64,000 bases of DNA from Isoetes taiwanensis (GCA_021234155.1 JAJEKV010000014.1:17346618-17410617), one strand, 5' to 3'; shown: positions 34,684 to 46,797, counted from the first letter of the stretch. Program-made: numbers and translations. The notes: generated from the sequence alone by a model not told the origin.

Positions 34684-35707
34684 TAAACCCGTAAATTAAG
34701 GCTAAGATTTGGAAATCATTTGAAAATTGAACTATATACAGGGGATTCGACTGAGACACTTTTTGAAGGCCCAGACGCATCAAACATCGACATTGATACA
34801 TGCTGAGCATGATCTGAAGAAGTTCTTGAAGTACCTGAGCATTCCACAGTCTGATTTGCAAAAATTAGACTGATTATTTTATCCTGATATTATTACATGA
34901 CCATATGATATTCTTTGATGATTGATTTATCTTCTTATGACTTATATTCACTTTGTATTTCCTTCATATCAATGAAAATTGCCTGCCAAGCATTGAAAAA
35001 CCTGTCTGTCATGATTTCTAGCATTTTTGCCATTCAAAATATTTTACAGTGAAACATCCTGCACTCCATACTTGCATTTGACAAGTTGCCTTTCATTCTT
35101 GCATATATTTGCACCTGTGTGCACAAAAAGTTCAAAAAAATCCCCCTCAAAGCTCAAGTTACAAATTTTCATATTCTGTCTGACATGATTCTTAACTGTC
35201 ATTTACAAATCAGTACCAAAAAAATACTTTTGGTGATCCAAAAAAGGATTTGATTGTTTGCCTCATATCCCTAGTACATGTGTATCACCTTAGCTTTGGA
35301 ATTTCTCAAAAAATCCATTTGCAACTCGAGTTCTATAATTCTGAGATCTGTCGGCAGTCTTGACTCACGTTGACCAAAAATTGACCCGACTTTGAACCCG
35401 AATATCTCACAGATTTGAGCCCAGACTTGGTCAAGGTTTTTACCATTGCATGCCCACAACTTTTCTGTACCAGTCACAATCATCTGACTTCAGAAATCAA
35501 TCCATCTCTACTAGCTACATCAATTTGAGTGAAGGTCCCATATTTCTGAATTGGGAAAGGTATGAACATTTGATATTTGAGCTGTTTCTCTGAAAATTTC
35601 TTGTACAGATTGATCACCTTAAGTGATCTGGAGGTTCTAACCCCAACTTGAACATAGTTCAAGTTGGCTTCTTGTGTTTGACTCTTGAGCCAGGCTGAGG
35701 GTCAACA
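34684..35707 (+). repeat. 3' LTR of gypsy element
   Basis: 1,024 bp, partner of 28,089-29,112. Preceded by ...CTCAATCGAA rather than a purine-rich primer, so the reverse-transcription signals next to it are lost or unusual. Short open frames inside both LTRs are non-coding. Confidence 0.88.
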
Positions 35708-35719
35708 CTTATATAGATG

Positions 35720-36400
35720 GCTCGTCACTCTCTAGAATGCCAATCCGATGGCTTGGATCGATGCCATCAATTACACTCCTTGTTTTATGGTTTCAACACT
35801 GTCTGGGCAACAACATGGTTTGATTGTTCCTCTCAACTATATTATGATCTTCATAAGCCACTTGCTTTTGGTGATGAATACCAGCAGCCTGTAAAAACTT
35901 AAAATGTTAAGAATTTTCTTTCCTTGATCAGTCCTTATAACCTTGATCATTTTCTCAATCTTCCTTTTTACTTCTATTTTTCACTTATTGAGTGTGTGCC
36001 TTAGATTTGCGTTCCAAGAAGAATACCTAGTTTTTTCCTGCTAAAATCATTGTCGACTAACATGAAATGCTTGGATCCTCCAGATGATTTGATACTCACT
36101 GGTCTCCCACAAATCAAGGTGCAGCTGCTTTGATATCCCTTTTTGTCTCCTTTCTACATGGTTTTCTTTTGAGCTTGCTTAGTACACAACCTTCAAAAAT
36201 GGCATGAAGCTTACAAATCTTTGGCATGCGTGTGTCCAAATCTTGTACCTTCATCTATTTGATAAGAGGATAATGGGTATGTCTCGTTCATGCCATGCCT
36301 TTGCCTTTTGTGTTCAACTATAGTGAGAGTTGTGCTTAGAGTAGAAGACCAACTAAGCTGATATAAATTTCTGGCTCTTTCCCCTTTTGGCAATTATTTC
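35720..36400 (-). pseudogene. Ty1/copia integrase fragment (GAG-pre-integrase and core)
   Basis: On the minus strand from 36,400 downward: RFGHTHAKDL then FEGCVLSKLKRKPCRK (GAG-pre-integrase zinc region), ICGRPVSIKSSGGSKHFMLV and DNDFSRKKLGIL (the integrase DDFSRKTW block), then NIVERNNQTM near 35,810 (the NGVAERKNRT block). Stops and shifts throughout. It abuts the 3' LTR of the gypsy element, which may have inserted into or next to it. Confidence 0.65.
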
Positions 36401-37025
36401 CTCTTTTCTATCTTTTACAATGCATCTGGATGGCATCACTTCATATTGCGGGCTTGCATCATCCATTTTTCAGATTGAAAGCAAATCTGCTTCAAGATTT
36501 GGTATATGGAGGACATTCTCTACATTAAGATTAACATTTCAACTCCTACAATGTTAAGTGTTTTCTTACCTATTATTACTTCCTCCCTAATCCATTGACC
36601 TGTAATTCATAGACAACTCGCTTTGATGAGTTATATGGTAAGTTGCATCTGACGTTAAGTACCAGACCAGGCTCCTTTGATTACTTTAGATGCAATAAAA
36701 CATGAGGTTCCTTACACCTCCGTGTAATGCACGTCATATAATGACTTGTAACATCCTATGCAAAAACAAAAAATTAACTATAAAATTACTAAATTTGTTT
36801 GGTGCAGAATCTAATGTTGCAAGAATGCCCTTCCAGCTGAGACAATAGAGCCATCATCTGGCTTTTAATCTTCTTCCTCTAAAGAACTCTTCTGCTTTAT
36901 TCCTTTGTTCCTTTTGGATGATCCGTCTTCCTTTGTCTTTGCTGTGCTCCTTTCCTTTGGAATTCTGCTTTCTCTCTGTCTCTTATCCGACTTAAATAAT
37001 ACCTTTCTGGCATCCGGGCATTTGA
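36401..37025. other. Non-coding interval between copia remnants
   Basis: No gene or repeat recognised. Confidence 0.3.
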
Positions 37026-37150
37026 TCTAGTTGTAACACACTAGTTCTAGAACAAATATGTCTCGAGTTTGAGGCTACCCAGAGTCGCATTCAATGTAAG
37101 GTGGTTGGGGGATGGACCTAACAGAGCAAGGTTGGTGTAGTATGTGCATC
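37026..37150 (+). mobile_element. SINE-like sequence, related to 19,822-20,022
   Basis: Contains TAACACACTAGTTCTAGAAC, TCTCGAGTTTGAGGCTACCC and TCAATGTAAGGTGGTTGGGG, matching in order the reverse complement of the SINE-like element near 19.9 kb. The 3' end is not defined. Confidence 0.45.
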
Positions 37151-37319
37151 ATCATATGACCAATTAGACAATGCTAATGTGTCATGAAAGCAAGGTTGGG
37201 GTGGTGCATGCATCGTATATCCAATTAGATACGTCTCTAATGCAGGACAAACTTGCTCAAGTTCAAATGGAGAAGGCTCCATAGTAGGCGGTGGAGCTGG
37301 TGAAAACACATCTGCTGCT

Positions 37320-39060
37320 ATGACCATGGCAGGAAGAAGTTTGGATCTAGATGAGAGCTTAAATATTATGAACGCTCCAGCAATTATCAACTGCAAGGCA
37401 TGGAAAGTTATTAAGCTCAAGCTTAGAGGTATCAGTCCAGAGATGTGGTTGTACGTGATAAAAATTTATGAGGCAAAAGTTTCATCTCAAATTGATATAT
37501 TGGGAAAACAACTCAGAAAGTTGAAGTTACATGATAAAGATAATATAACTGAGTTCTTTGAGAGACTTGATTTCATCATTACAAACTTGGAAGGAGCACG
37601 AGTTACTTTAAATTAGCAATATCAGCTTTTGTCCATATCAAGAGCAGTTTCTCATAATGCTCAGCTGCCAACTGTACTAATAAATGTGGCAAAATTCAAG
37701 GACCATACAATTCAGATGGTAAGCACAGAACTTGAACAAGGTAGAATTGGCAGTGATGATGATGATGAATCTTCTGAAGTCTTATTTGCTATAAACCACA
37801 TACACAAAAGAAATAGCAATGCAAACAGTAAAAAGGAAATAAAGCCATGCTATAATTGTGAAGTTTTGGACATCTCAAGGCAAACAAATCAAATCAAGAG
37901 AAAGAGATCATATGCTACAACTATGAAGGTAAGGGACATCTAGCTGTGAATTGCTCAAGTTGTAAAGGACAGTTGAAACGAAAAGGTAAAGGCAAGGGTG
38001 GGACAATCGAGGAGGATTTGCAAGTAGGAGAAACGGTGGTGCAGTCAACCCCACTCAAGAATCTCGTGCTGATAAAGAAGAGCAAGATGAGGATGCTGAG
38101 GTAAGATTTTCTGAATTGCATTTTTAGGATAAAAATGACTATAACCTTATGATACTAAATTCTAGAGCTGAAAGGACAGTAACAACATCATCAAAATTAC
38201 TCAAAGCATGCAAGGGAGGGAAAGGAGGACATGTCCAATTTGAAAATGGAGATTTCCAACAGAATGCTAGAACTATTTGACTTACAAAGAAAAACAGTCC
38301 AGGTAGAAGATGCTCTTTGAGTTCCATGCTTAGTAATTTTATAGCAATATGTCAATTTATGGACCTTGGTTATAAGATACTATTTGAAAAGTTGCAATAT
38401 ACGGTGCTCTACTATAATAAACCAAGTTTTTGAGAAAGAGAGTTGGAGATCTGTTTGGATTGCGCAAGCATCATCTCATACCAAGCATGAATCACATTGG
38501 ATGTCCTATAATTAAAACTTGACATGAAAGAATATGTTACGGAAATTCAAAGATGGTTGAATTGCTTGCAAAAAAAAAGGTTTAATAAGGGGCAAAAATT
38601 CTAAATGTGCAGGTTGTATTCTTGGCAGACATAGTAGGTTTCCCTTCAAATAATTGCTTATGGGCCATTAAATGTTAGAAGGCTTTCCTGGAAAAGATAC
38701 TTTATGTCATTGATTAATGATTTTAGTAGGAAGGTAATAGTCTATTGCTTGAAAACCAAAAATGTTGCCTCTGAAGCCTTCAAACAATATGTTAATAGGG
38801 TGAAAGCTAAACTGGGAGGAAGGCCAAGCACCTACATTCTAATAGAGGAGGTGAGTTTCTTTCAATTGAGTTTAAACAAGATAAAGGGATCAAGAGATAA
38901 CTTACATGTAGATACTCACCTCAACGGAATGGCATTGCGGAACATAAGAATAGAACAATCTTAAATGCAGTAAGAAGTATGCTCAAGTTTTTTGGCTTGC
39001 CAAGCTTCCTTTGGGAAGAGGCTATGAGGATAGCTATGCTTCTCGGGAACGCGAAACCAA
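37320..39060 (+). pseudogene. Degraded Ty1/copia element: gag to integrase
   Basis: Gag (UBN2-like) from 37,320: LGKQLRKLKLHDKDNITEFF and ERLDFIITNLEG, a TAG at 37,614, then LLSISRAVSHNAQLPTVLIN. Two zinc-knuckle remnants follow: PCYNC near 37,850 and CYNYEGKGHLAVNCSSC near 37,910. At 38,704 the integrase core resumes with LINDFSRKVIVYCLKTKNVA and EAFKQYVNRVKAK. At 38,920 YSPQRNGIAEHKNRTILNAV and FFGLPSFLWEEAMRIAML are the C-terminal integrase block. Multiple shifts and stops. It ends near 39,060 against unrelated sequence, so RT, RNase H and the 3' LTR are missing. Confidence 0.75.
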
Positions 39061-39216
39061 GATCCACGCGAGCGATCTTCCATAGGTCCGTTACAATCTA
39101 TAGAAAGAAGAAAAATAAATTGCTTTTTCCTTTATCAAGGTAATTTTTTCTTATTATTATTTATTGTTCAATGTTTGTTTTGTATATTCTAATTCTTTTC
39201 TGTTGTTTGCATGCAG

Positions 39217-40590
39217 CTTGAATTGTTTGTTCAAGGCTATTGGTAGGATTATAAAGAAGAAACATGAGTCTGATATTGCTAAATCTGGACAAAGGGCTCC
39301 TTCTTTTAGTATTTTGTATGATCCAATTTTTACTACTAGACCTGCCTTCATAGGTGCTGCTGATAAGTCTAGGTTAGCAAGAGCGCTACTAAGGCCAAGA
39401 AAGTTCCTTTTTTTAGCTTTTAGGACTAAACAGGACTTGTTGAATGATTATGACTATGAAATTAGTTATAGCAGGGGTTGCCAAAAGAGGTTGTGCTCTT
39501 ATTTGTATTCTAGATTTGCTATTAGAGGTGCACATGAGATTTATGTTGTGATGGATGTTGATTTAACTGTTGAAGTTGATGGATCATCTGAGTATCTCCT
39601 ATATAATGAGAGGACTAGTAAAAATTGGGGCATAACTGCTACTAAGTTTGATGACAACCACTTCAGACCTCCTATATAGAGCTATGAGGAAGATTTCCTT
39701 ATGACACACAAGCAATATGTTCGCCATTTACCTCAGAAAGAATCTGGGAAACCTCGTCCATTCGTTATGCAGCCAATCGACATGCCGAGAGATGTTCCTT
39801 TTTTATTTTGTTTTGTTTGTTTTGTTTGTTTATTTCTTACTGTGTTCTTCCAGGCATGGTATTCGAAGACTAGGCTTGGGGTGAATCAATTAACTTCGTG
39901 GTTGAAGGCTCTGCTGTTACACGAATGTCGCTGGCTGGAGTACCTCCACAGGTTGGGAAACTGGTTACATGGCATAGAAGCACGGAGTCATATCAAAAGT
40001 AAGTTGTCTTGTAATTAAGTTTATGTTTTTGTATGAATATCGGTGACGATCACTATGTTTTGCAGGTATGATCGATCACAGGATGTCCAAGTAAATGTAG
40101 CTATGAGCATTAATGCTCGTTCATACCATGAGAGTGGTACCTTGAGAATATATGAGGAAGTTTTGAAAGAAGAAACAATGAAGCAAGAGAAAGTGTTTCT
40201 TGGTGTGTCATCTTCAAAGGTTTTATAGTCGATTGATTTGAACAAAAAGGCTGCAGATTCCGATATGTTATTCGTGTTTTTAAGCGTTCTTGTGTTTTTA
40301 TTCTAAGAAGTGATACTTAATGCTAGGTGATAAAGCAACGAAAAGTTCTGTACTTGTTGGTATTCAGGAAAAGGAAAATATAGCTACAATTGAAAGTAAA
40401 TAATTTTTGAATTGTTTGTTTGTTTCAATTGTTATTAAGTTAGAAATTCTTTTATTTTATCATGAAATTTCAGTGTTGAAGCTGATAAATATCCTACAGT
40501 TGGTAGTCTAGCTTTGCAGAATGTTTTGAGTGAGATTGTTGAAATTCGTTTTCCCACTATTGACGAGGATGATGATGACAGTTCTTGAAA
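39217..40590 (+). other. Unrecognised exon-like coding fragments
   Basis: I do not recognise this gene. A pyrimidine-rich intron end TTTGCATGCAG (39,206-39,216) precedes an open stretch to 39,679 with IGRIIKKKHESDIAKSGQRA, FSILYDPIFTTRPAFIGAAD and VMDVDLTVEVDGSSEYLLYN. After a TAG come HKQYVRHLPQKESGKPRPFV (39,710), then DRSQDVQVNVAMSINARSYH and SGTLRIYEEVLKEETMKQEK (40,070-40,200), and ADKYPTVGSLALQNVLSEIV (40,480) before an acidic end DEDDDDSS. Several pieces follow AG sites, so this looks like an unspliced gene piece, perhaps captured by a transposon. Function unknown. Confidence 0.35.
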
Positions 40591-41801
40591 TGCAATTTCT
40601 AATGCGCATCCAGAGTATTTTCAGGCTGCTACCAAAATAAATAATTCAAGGGGGCAGTCTTTTGTTGGGGCTACTCTGAACCAATGTGTGATTGTCTCTG
40701 TTGCTGATGCTACTGGTTTAGCAGTTGTGCTGATGTCTAGAATTTCTACCATTGTGAACTTCTGTGAATGTTTCTATCATCATCTGAACTTGATTTTGTG
40801 AACTCAATGTTTATGTAAACAATAGGAATATTGATTTGAAATATAAATGAGATTTTGTGAATACTAGAAATATTGTGTTTAAAGATTGTCTGTTAATATT
40901 TTTATTGTCTTTTAAAATAATATGCTGGCCATATGCTGCAATAGCAATGCAGGAATATACAACCCTGTGACGCATACCTCAAGAGCATCAGACACTTCCC
41001 ATACATATTGAGAATTGATTCCCTACCCCTTGATCAGATGTAGCATCAAACCTTCCTCCCTTAAACGATGCCCGTCTTCCAGGATTAGGAGATCTCATGC
41101 AAGTTACAATTTGTTGGATGCCTTTCTTAAAATTCTGTTAAGATTTGTTATGCATGTCGTTAGAATATAGGTGTTGAAAACTCAGCAGTTTCCCTTCAAG
41201 GAAGCATTTTCCGCAGGACTTAGAATTACGTTCAACTTTAGACTTTGGAACTTGGAAGAAAGCTGACCTGTGCGAGGAACATCATCTTCGTGGCTACAGA
41301 GCTGCTATCAAGCTGTATGGCTGAGCTTTCCATGGTATGATGACTTGTCTCATTAACAATCCTCCTGCTAAATGATTACCTTTCTTTTCTAGCTTTTTCT
41401 ACGGCAAATGTGCCCAATCAGAAGCTGTTTCTGGTCATCAGAGTTATGGCAGTCAGCTGTTTGTTATGCTTTACCAAGATGTTTATTTACATCGAGACGA
41501 AACATGTCATTCCCACCAAAAGATAAGGACGTTTTCCATGAAGCTTTTAAGCTGTGGGATTCAAAACTTTCCAAGAATATAAGTTGAAAGATTTTTTGAG
41601 TTTCTGTTCCAGGTTCTGGCACGACAGAAGTCTGAAATTTGGGGTATTGATCAGGTGCTTGTAAGTAATGAAACTGCCCATGATCTCATCAAGTATCTTT
41701 CTCTAATGAAGAAAAAGGGGTAAAGAGATTCAGTATTGAGAAGCTGATGGCGCCTTTCCTTCAAACAACTCTCATCAATAACATCAGCCATCATTTTGTT
41801 A
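40591..41801. other. Intergenic, one possible exon
   Basis: Mostly AT-rich. One short exon-like stretch after TTCCAG at about 41,614 reads VLARQKSEIWGIDQVLVSNE then TAHDLIKYLSLMK (plus strand). I do not recognise it. It may belong to a gene overlapping the 3' side of the PPR locus. Confidence 0.3.
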
Positions 41802-43598
41802 TTATGTGTACGTTACAGATTCTCTGGAACACAACTTTAGTTGTTTTGCTGCAGTTTTTGCACGTTCTGTATCATCATGAACGTTGCAAAAGTTTAATAA
41901 AATCTTCCAGATGGTAGCATCAGGCTGCAATGGCATCTTATGAATAAAATTTTCTGCATCTTCTAGTTTTCCTGCCCTTCCAAGAAGATCAACCATACAG
42001 GCATAATGTTCCAATGCTGGTTCAATATTGTAGTCCTTCCTCATGGCATCAAAGTATTGTCTTCCTGCTTCTGTCAGGCCAGAATGACTACAGGCAAAGA
42101 GGATGCATATAAAAGTAATGCTGTCAGGTTTTGTACCCTCTTCTTGCATTTTACGATATAACTTAAAGGCTTCGTCACTATGGCCAAGCCTAGAATATGC
42201 TGCAATCATGGCATTCCAAGCTATTATGTCTCTGGCATGAATTTTTTCAAACATATTGCGTGCTTGTTTCAAACTCCCGCATTTACAGTACATGTTAAGA
42301 AGCGCGTTCTGAATCGTAGGCTCTAAGTCAAATCCATTATCCACAATTCGCGCGTGTATAGATTGACCAACCATCAAGTCCTCCAGGCTTCCACAGGCAT
42401 CTAAAATGTTAACAAATGTCGTTTTGCTTGGCTTCACACCTTCCAATTGCATTTGCCTAAAAAGTTGGAGAGCTTTATGAGGGTGTCCATGTTTAGCATA
42501 TGCCATGATCATGGCAGTCCATGAGTCAACATTTACATCCTGCATTTTCAAAAAAATTCTTTCTGCATCAAAGAGACTGCCGTACTTCCCATACATATCA
42601 ACTAGAGCAGTTCCTATAAGAATGTCAAATTCAAGTCCACTGTCAAGAACTGTAGCATGAACCATCCTACCTTCCGCACTATGTATAGGCGCCCCCAAAA
42701 TGCAGACAAAAGATTCACTGTTGGGTAGCAGCCCATCAGAAAGCATTTGAATGAGTAACTTCAATGCTTCTTTACTGAATCCATAACTTGCATAAGCTCC
42801 TATAATGGCATTCCATGATGATGTATCCTTAATCTTCATGTTGTCAAACATTCTTCTTGCCTCCAGAAGATCCCCACACTTGCTATACATTTTCACAAAT
42901 GCCGTGTCAAGTTCAATGGATGCCTCCAGTTCATGGAGAAAAAGCAAGGCATGCACCATCCTACCACATGCTAGGCACTCTGGCCCTGAAAATGCCTTAA
43001 GCATGGTTAAAAAAGTGACATGGTCTGGCACCACGTTATCAACATCCATTGAGCAGAAAAGCCGAAGAGCTTCTTTGTCATTTCTATTCTCAATGTAGGT
43101 GATAATCAAGCTTGTCCATGAAATAACATCTCTTTTAGACATTCTATTAAACACCCTTCTTGCATTTTCTGGGTTCTTAAATTGCCTGTACATAGCAATG
43201 AGATGATTGGCCACAAGGAGATCATTTTCCATTCCACTTTTAACAATATGATCATGAACAGTCTTGCCATCAGCAGTCCTATTGGATTTTATGCATCGCC
43301 GGATCAGGCAAGCATATGCAACTGAGTCAGGCCAAATGCCCATTTTCTCAAGGTCATACATTTGATTTAATGCTTCTCTAATTCTACGTTTCCTGTACCA
43401 TGCACCTGGAGTTCCTAACAGAGTATTTTCCCTGGATACTTCTAAATCTGAAACCTTGCCAATGACAACTGCCGGTGGTTTTATAACTTTGATTTTTGAA
43501 CCAAAATATCTTGGAAGGAATAAAGATTGCAAGGGATTCAACTTGAGAAATGGAATTATACTTGCCTGTAAAACAGCCCATTCCCTCTTGCTCTTCAT
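41802..43598 (-). CDS. PLS-class pentatricopeptide repeat protein, truncated E end
   Basis: An intronless 598-residue PPR protein. Such proteins bind organellar RNA in a sequence-specific way and act in RNA editing, splicing or stability. The first 40 residues are basic and hydrophobic (MKSKREWAVLQASIIPFLKL), fitting a mitochondrial or plastid transit peptide. From about residue 80 tandem P, L and S motifs follow: DVISWTSLIITYIENRNDKE, DTSSWNAIIGAYASYGFSKE, NVDSWTAMIMAYAKHGHPHK, DIIAWNAMIAAYSRLGHSDE. The end, YACMVDLLGRAGKLEDAENF with MPLQPDATIWKILL, enters the E motif and stops about 25 residues later (CSRESVTYT), with no E+ or DYW. It is uninterrupted and probably functional. Without DYW an editing role would need a partner enzyme. 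The RNA target cannot be told from here. Confidence 0.9.
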   Translation of the reverse strand: MKSKREWAVLQASIIPFLKLNPLQSLFLPRYFGSKIKVIKPPAVVIGKVSDLEVSRENTLLGTPGAWYRKRRIREALNQMYDLEKMGIWPDSVAYACLIRRCIKSNRTADGKTVHDHIVKSGMENDLLVANHLIAMYRQFKNPENARRVFNRMSKRDVISWTSLIITYIENRNDKEALRLFCSMDVDNVVPDHVTFLTMLKAFSGPECLACGRMVHALLFLHELEASIELDTAFVKMYSKCGDLLEARRMFDNMKIKDTSSWNAIIGAYASYGFSKEALKLLIQMLSDGLLPNSESFVCILGAPIHSAEGRMVHATVLDSGLEFDILIGTALVDMYGKYGSLFDAERIFLKMQDVNVDSWTAMIMAYAKHGHPHKALQLFRQMQLEGVKPSKTTFVNILDACGSLEDLMVGQSIHARIVDNGFDLEPTIQNALLNMYCKCGSLKQARNMFEKIHARDIIAWNAMIAAYSRLGHSDEAFKLYRKMQEEGTKPDSITFICILFACSHSGLTEAGRQYFDAMRKDYNIEPALEHYACMVDLLGRAGKLEDAENFIHKMPLQPDATIWKILLNFCNVHDDTERAKTAAKQLKLCSRESVTYT

Positions 43599-44219
43599 CT
43601 AATCCTACCAGGCAGAATCTGAAGAGTTTTCTATTATTTCCACCTTCATATGGCTTTTGATTGAGAGACGAACAAGGTCGAAGAAAGTTAGGTCAATAGT
43701 TAATGCTCCTTCAGTCGAAATAGAGAGAAGTTCTTGCAAAATCAGAATTGCATTTAAATGACTTTTATGGTAAGCAAGCGATCGTCTTATTTAACAATGG
43801 TCATGCTTGAAGCATGAAATAAAACAATCGTCCTGTTTGAACCATTTGAACCAGCACAAAATAAAAAAAACTCCGTGTATTTTTCCCTTCGATGTGGCTT
43901 TAACACGACACTCACGAAAAAATTCGTAAAATTCGTTAAGTCCACAAAAACCTCGTGTATTTTTTTTGGTTCAAACATGACCGTGGTTATAAATAAGATG
44001 CTCGGTAAGCAAATGTGTTTCGGTTAGTAAATACTTTCATACTCAAGATCATGGTAATGCCTCATTCTAAACGTGGTCATGCATCATTATACAATTGGTG
44101 GGGAAGGACCCACTTCAACTAGTGTACAGCCCTGGGGGCAGGACCAAGTTGTTGACCCACTTCAACCTAGTGTATAGTGGTGGGGTCAGGACGCATCTGA
44201 ATGTGTTGGGTTTGGGATA
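43599..44219. other. Upstream region of PPR gene
   Basis: No gene. A direct duplication lies at about 44,105-44,145 and 44,155-44,195 (GACCCACTTCAAC-TAGTGTA followed by GGGG-CAGGAC). It may contain the PPR promoter; no element is named. Confidence 0.35.
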
Positions 44220-44660
44220 GTCTTACCCTGGTTTGGGGGATCCCGGAGGGAAATGGGATCCCCTCCTCCGGGATCCCCACGCGAGATCCCTCCTCCGATC
44301 CCACGATTAATCGCTAGCTTAACGCTTTATCCAAGCAGCTTTTGCCGCTTTTTTTTTTGAGCGGATTGGAGGCGAGGCCGGTGCGGCCAGCTTCCCCTCC
44401 TCCCCTCGCATCTACCCCGATCCCCTTGCCCTCTTGATTCCGGCCAGCTACTGAATCGATCCCATGCGATTCGGTCTTTGGATCGAGGGAGAAAATCCCA
44501 CAACAAATTTGCCCCAAAAATCCCTATAAGGGCCAAGATTTTTGCGCAAGAATCGCATAGAATCGGGATCCCGCCCTCCCGATCACACCTCTTGGGGATC
44601 CCGTCGTCCCAGATCACCTCCTCCCGATCCCCCCGCCAAAACCGTGGTAAGGATATCCCG
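44220..44660. repeat. GATCCC-rich cluster related to the 2.9-kb array
   Basis: Clusters of GGATCCCGGAGG, GGGATCCCCTCCTCCGGGAT, GAGATCCCTCCTCCGATCCC, GGGATCCCGCCCTCCCGATC and GGGATCCCGTCGTCCCAGAT. These are the same words as in the 61-bp array at 2917-3280 but not in tandem order. GC-rich against AT-rich flanks. Lies about 0.6-1 kb upstream of the PPR start. Confidence 0.7.
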
Positions 44661-46481
44661 CGCCTGTTATGTGTTGTATAGTGTCCCGTAAGCTTCGGCT
44701 TCCAATGGATATTAAAATTCCATCACCATCCATCTTTTGCTAACTTTCACTGTAGCCTTTTGAGTGTTTAGACTTCCTCCTATTTTGCAGCTTCCATTTT
44801 GCATTAAAACAGTGCAAAAGGGGATGCATTTAGGAGGCTCTATATTTAGATTATGCAATTACTGGTGTGAGTGTAAATAGGGACAAATATTGAAGGGAGA
44901 TTGCAAAGGTTTTTCCTCTGAATACCTTTAGGGACATAGTAAAAGCATGTTATGGGTGTCCACTTTTGAAGCCTGTCAAAGTATTCTTATTAGGTCCTTC
45001 AAAAATGGGTATTTTTTCCTTTTTTTTCATCAAACTAATTCAAAAATTCAATAAAAATCAAGAGCATACAGTAAAGTAATCAAGATTAAGATAAAGAGAT
45101 TACGTTTGCAAACGCTTTTTACAAATTTCTGGTTGGGAGAAAAAGGTTTTAATCAAAAGCAAGATTTTTATGAGAGGTTCTTTTTTACCAAACCATTGTA
45201 TGTAATATCTAAGTCACTAAAAATAGATAAAGAAGAGAAGCGTTAGAGAGAGAATGTCAATTGTTTCTCGCTCATAACTTGGGCTACAGAGATCAAATGT
45301 AGATGATTGGAAAGCTTATATAGAGAGTTTTCCATTGTCATATGATTTGACCCAGATCTATCAAGATAGATACCTGCTTTTTGTACTTTTCAATCCGAAT
45401 TCCTTTTTGCAAAGTGCAGATTTGATGTAATATGGTTTCTATCATAACTTTTGAAATTCGGTCTTTGTTTTATGTGTTTTTTATTGTTTTGAAAAGCTCT
45501 CTTCAGGATCTTTCTGATGATGTATGATATCTTATATTTGGCTGGGTTTTCTAAGGCAGAACAACAAATTTCCATGCAAATTTGGTAGGGTTTCACACCT
45601 GATTAAAACAGGATTTGCATAGCCGCAAATCATATTCTCTGTCCACTTGATCATTCTGGCCATGTCCTTTGTCTTGTATCATTGGAGTGCAGTAAGTTTT
45701 TATGAAAATATTGAAGAGATGATGTTATCGTGACCACGTTTTGTATCGAAAAAAAAAAAATGAAACTTTGTTTTAGTGTATTATGGGATTTGTGCTATAT
45801 TTGATGGTTTATATGTTATTCATGAACTTGCCAATGTTCTTTGAATTTTTGGCACGTTTGCACAAACACAAATTGAGACTTTAAAGCAATTTTAGGTTAT
45901 CCATGTTGCAGCCAGATAAGATTTCTGTGCATGCGGAGGGTGCTAGAATCGTTGAATTTGATTTACGGTCTCCGAAATTCGTTGAAATTCCAGTCTGTCA
46001 GTCAGGGGTCGGATGGGAAGTTATGCCCGCCTTGGGAGAATTAGCAATCAAATTGATTTTCTAGGGAGCGTAAATCGAATTTGGTCATCCTTGCGCCAGC
46101 CATAATAATAAGATTTGTGATTCTTGGCTAATCTGGCTCTTCGCACATGTGAGCATTTATATAAATAGGTTTCTTAGACAAATCTTGTTGATCTTCACTG
46201 TAAGAAAAGAGGCCTTTCCCTTGGGTTCAAATCCCAGTTCCAGTTTTTAGGGTTCACTAAGGCTATTCAGGCTCAATCTTAGAATTTAGGCAAGGCAATA
46301 AATTTGTGTACTTTTAATTTCTACTGTTCATGCAAGTAATGAGCCACTTTACTTCAGGGTTTCAGAGTCAGTTCTTGGAGTTCTATAGGGTTTGTCGGCC
46401 ATAGTCTAGAGCTCTCTGTCACTCATCTGAGTAGAATTCTGTGGAAATTGCCATCTTTATAATATTTTTTGATCCATAATG
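44661..46481. other. AT-rich intergenic DNA
   Basis: No recognised gene, repeat or RNA. A GGGTTCAAATCCC box-B-like motif at about 46,224 has no matching box A and no cloverleaf. Confidence 0.4.
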
Positions 46482-46797
46482 TTATGCAGTCTTTTGAGCC
46501 CGACCTGAGCTATTGCCCACATCATCATGCTTTGGGCCATCTTCTAGTTTTCGGGCCCGGGCACGGTCAGGCTCATAACTATAATCATAGAATAGCTCTT
46601 CTCCAGCTTCTATTTTTTCTTTCGCAAATATACCTACTGTGATCTCCATCAACTATAATGACCTGACCAATAAAAACAAGCCATTAAAGCACATGGTCTA
46701 ATGTTTTTCAGCATCTAATAAGCATATTTATTACCTTTGCATAGCAATTTGGATTTGGAGAATGATTTGCAAATTTGAGTTTATCACCTTTGCGACA

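Larger units (their letters stand above)
28089..35707 (+). mobile_element. Ty3/gypsy LTR retrotransposon, Tat-like, defective
   Basis: A 7.6-kb element bounded by two direct 1,024-bp LTRs. Domain order on the plus strand is gag, zinc knuckle, aspartic protease, RNase H of RVT_3 type, reverse transcriptase, degenerate gypsy RNase H, integrase. The DGGS protease motif and the presence of two RNase H domains point to the Tat group. A candidate primer-binding site, TGGAGGTTCTACCGAG, begins at 29,116, four bases after the LTR. No polypurine tract precedes the 3' LTR and no target duplication flanks the element (CACAG versus CTTAT). The coding region is broken by frameshifts near 29,830, 30,010 and 32,095, a TAG at 33,336 and another shift near 33,440. 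Confidence 0.9.

Noticed and set aside
46205-46240. tRNA-like GGGTTCAAATCCC box B
   Set aside because: No box A at the right distance and no cloverleaf; not called as a tRNA.
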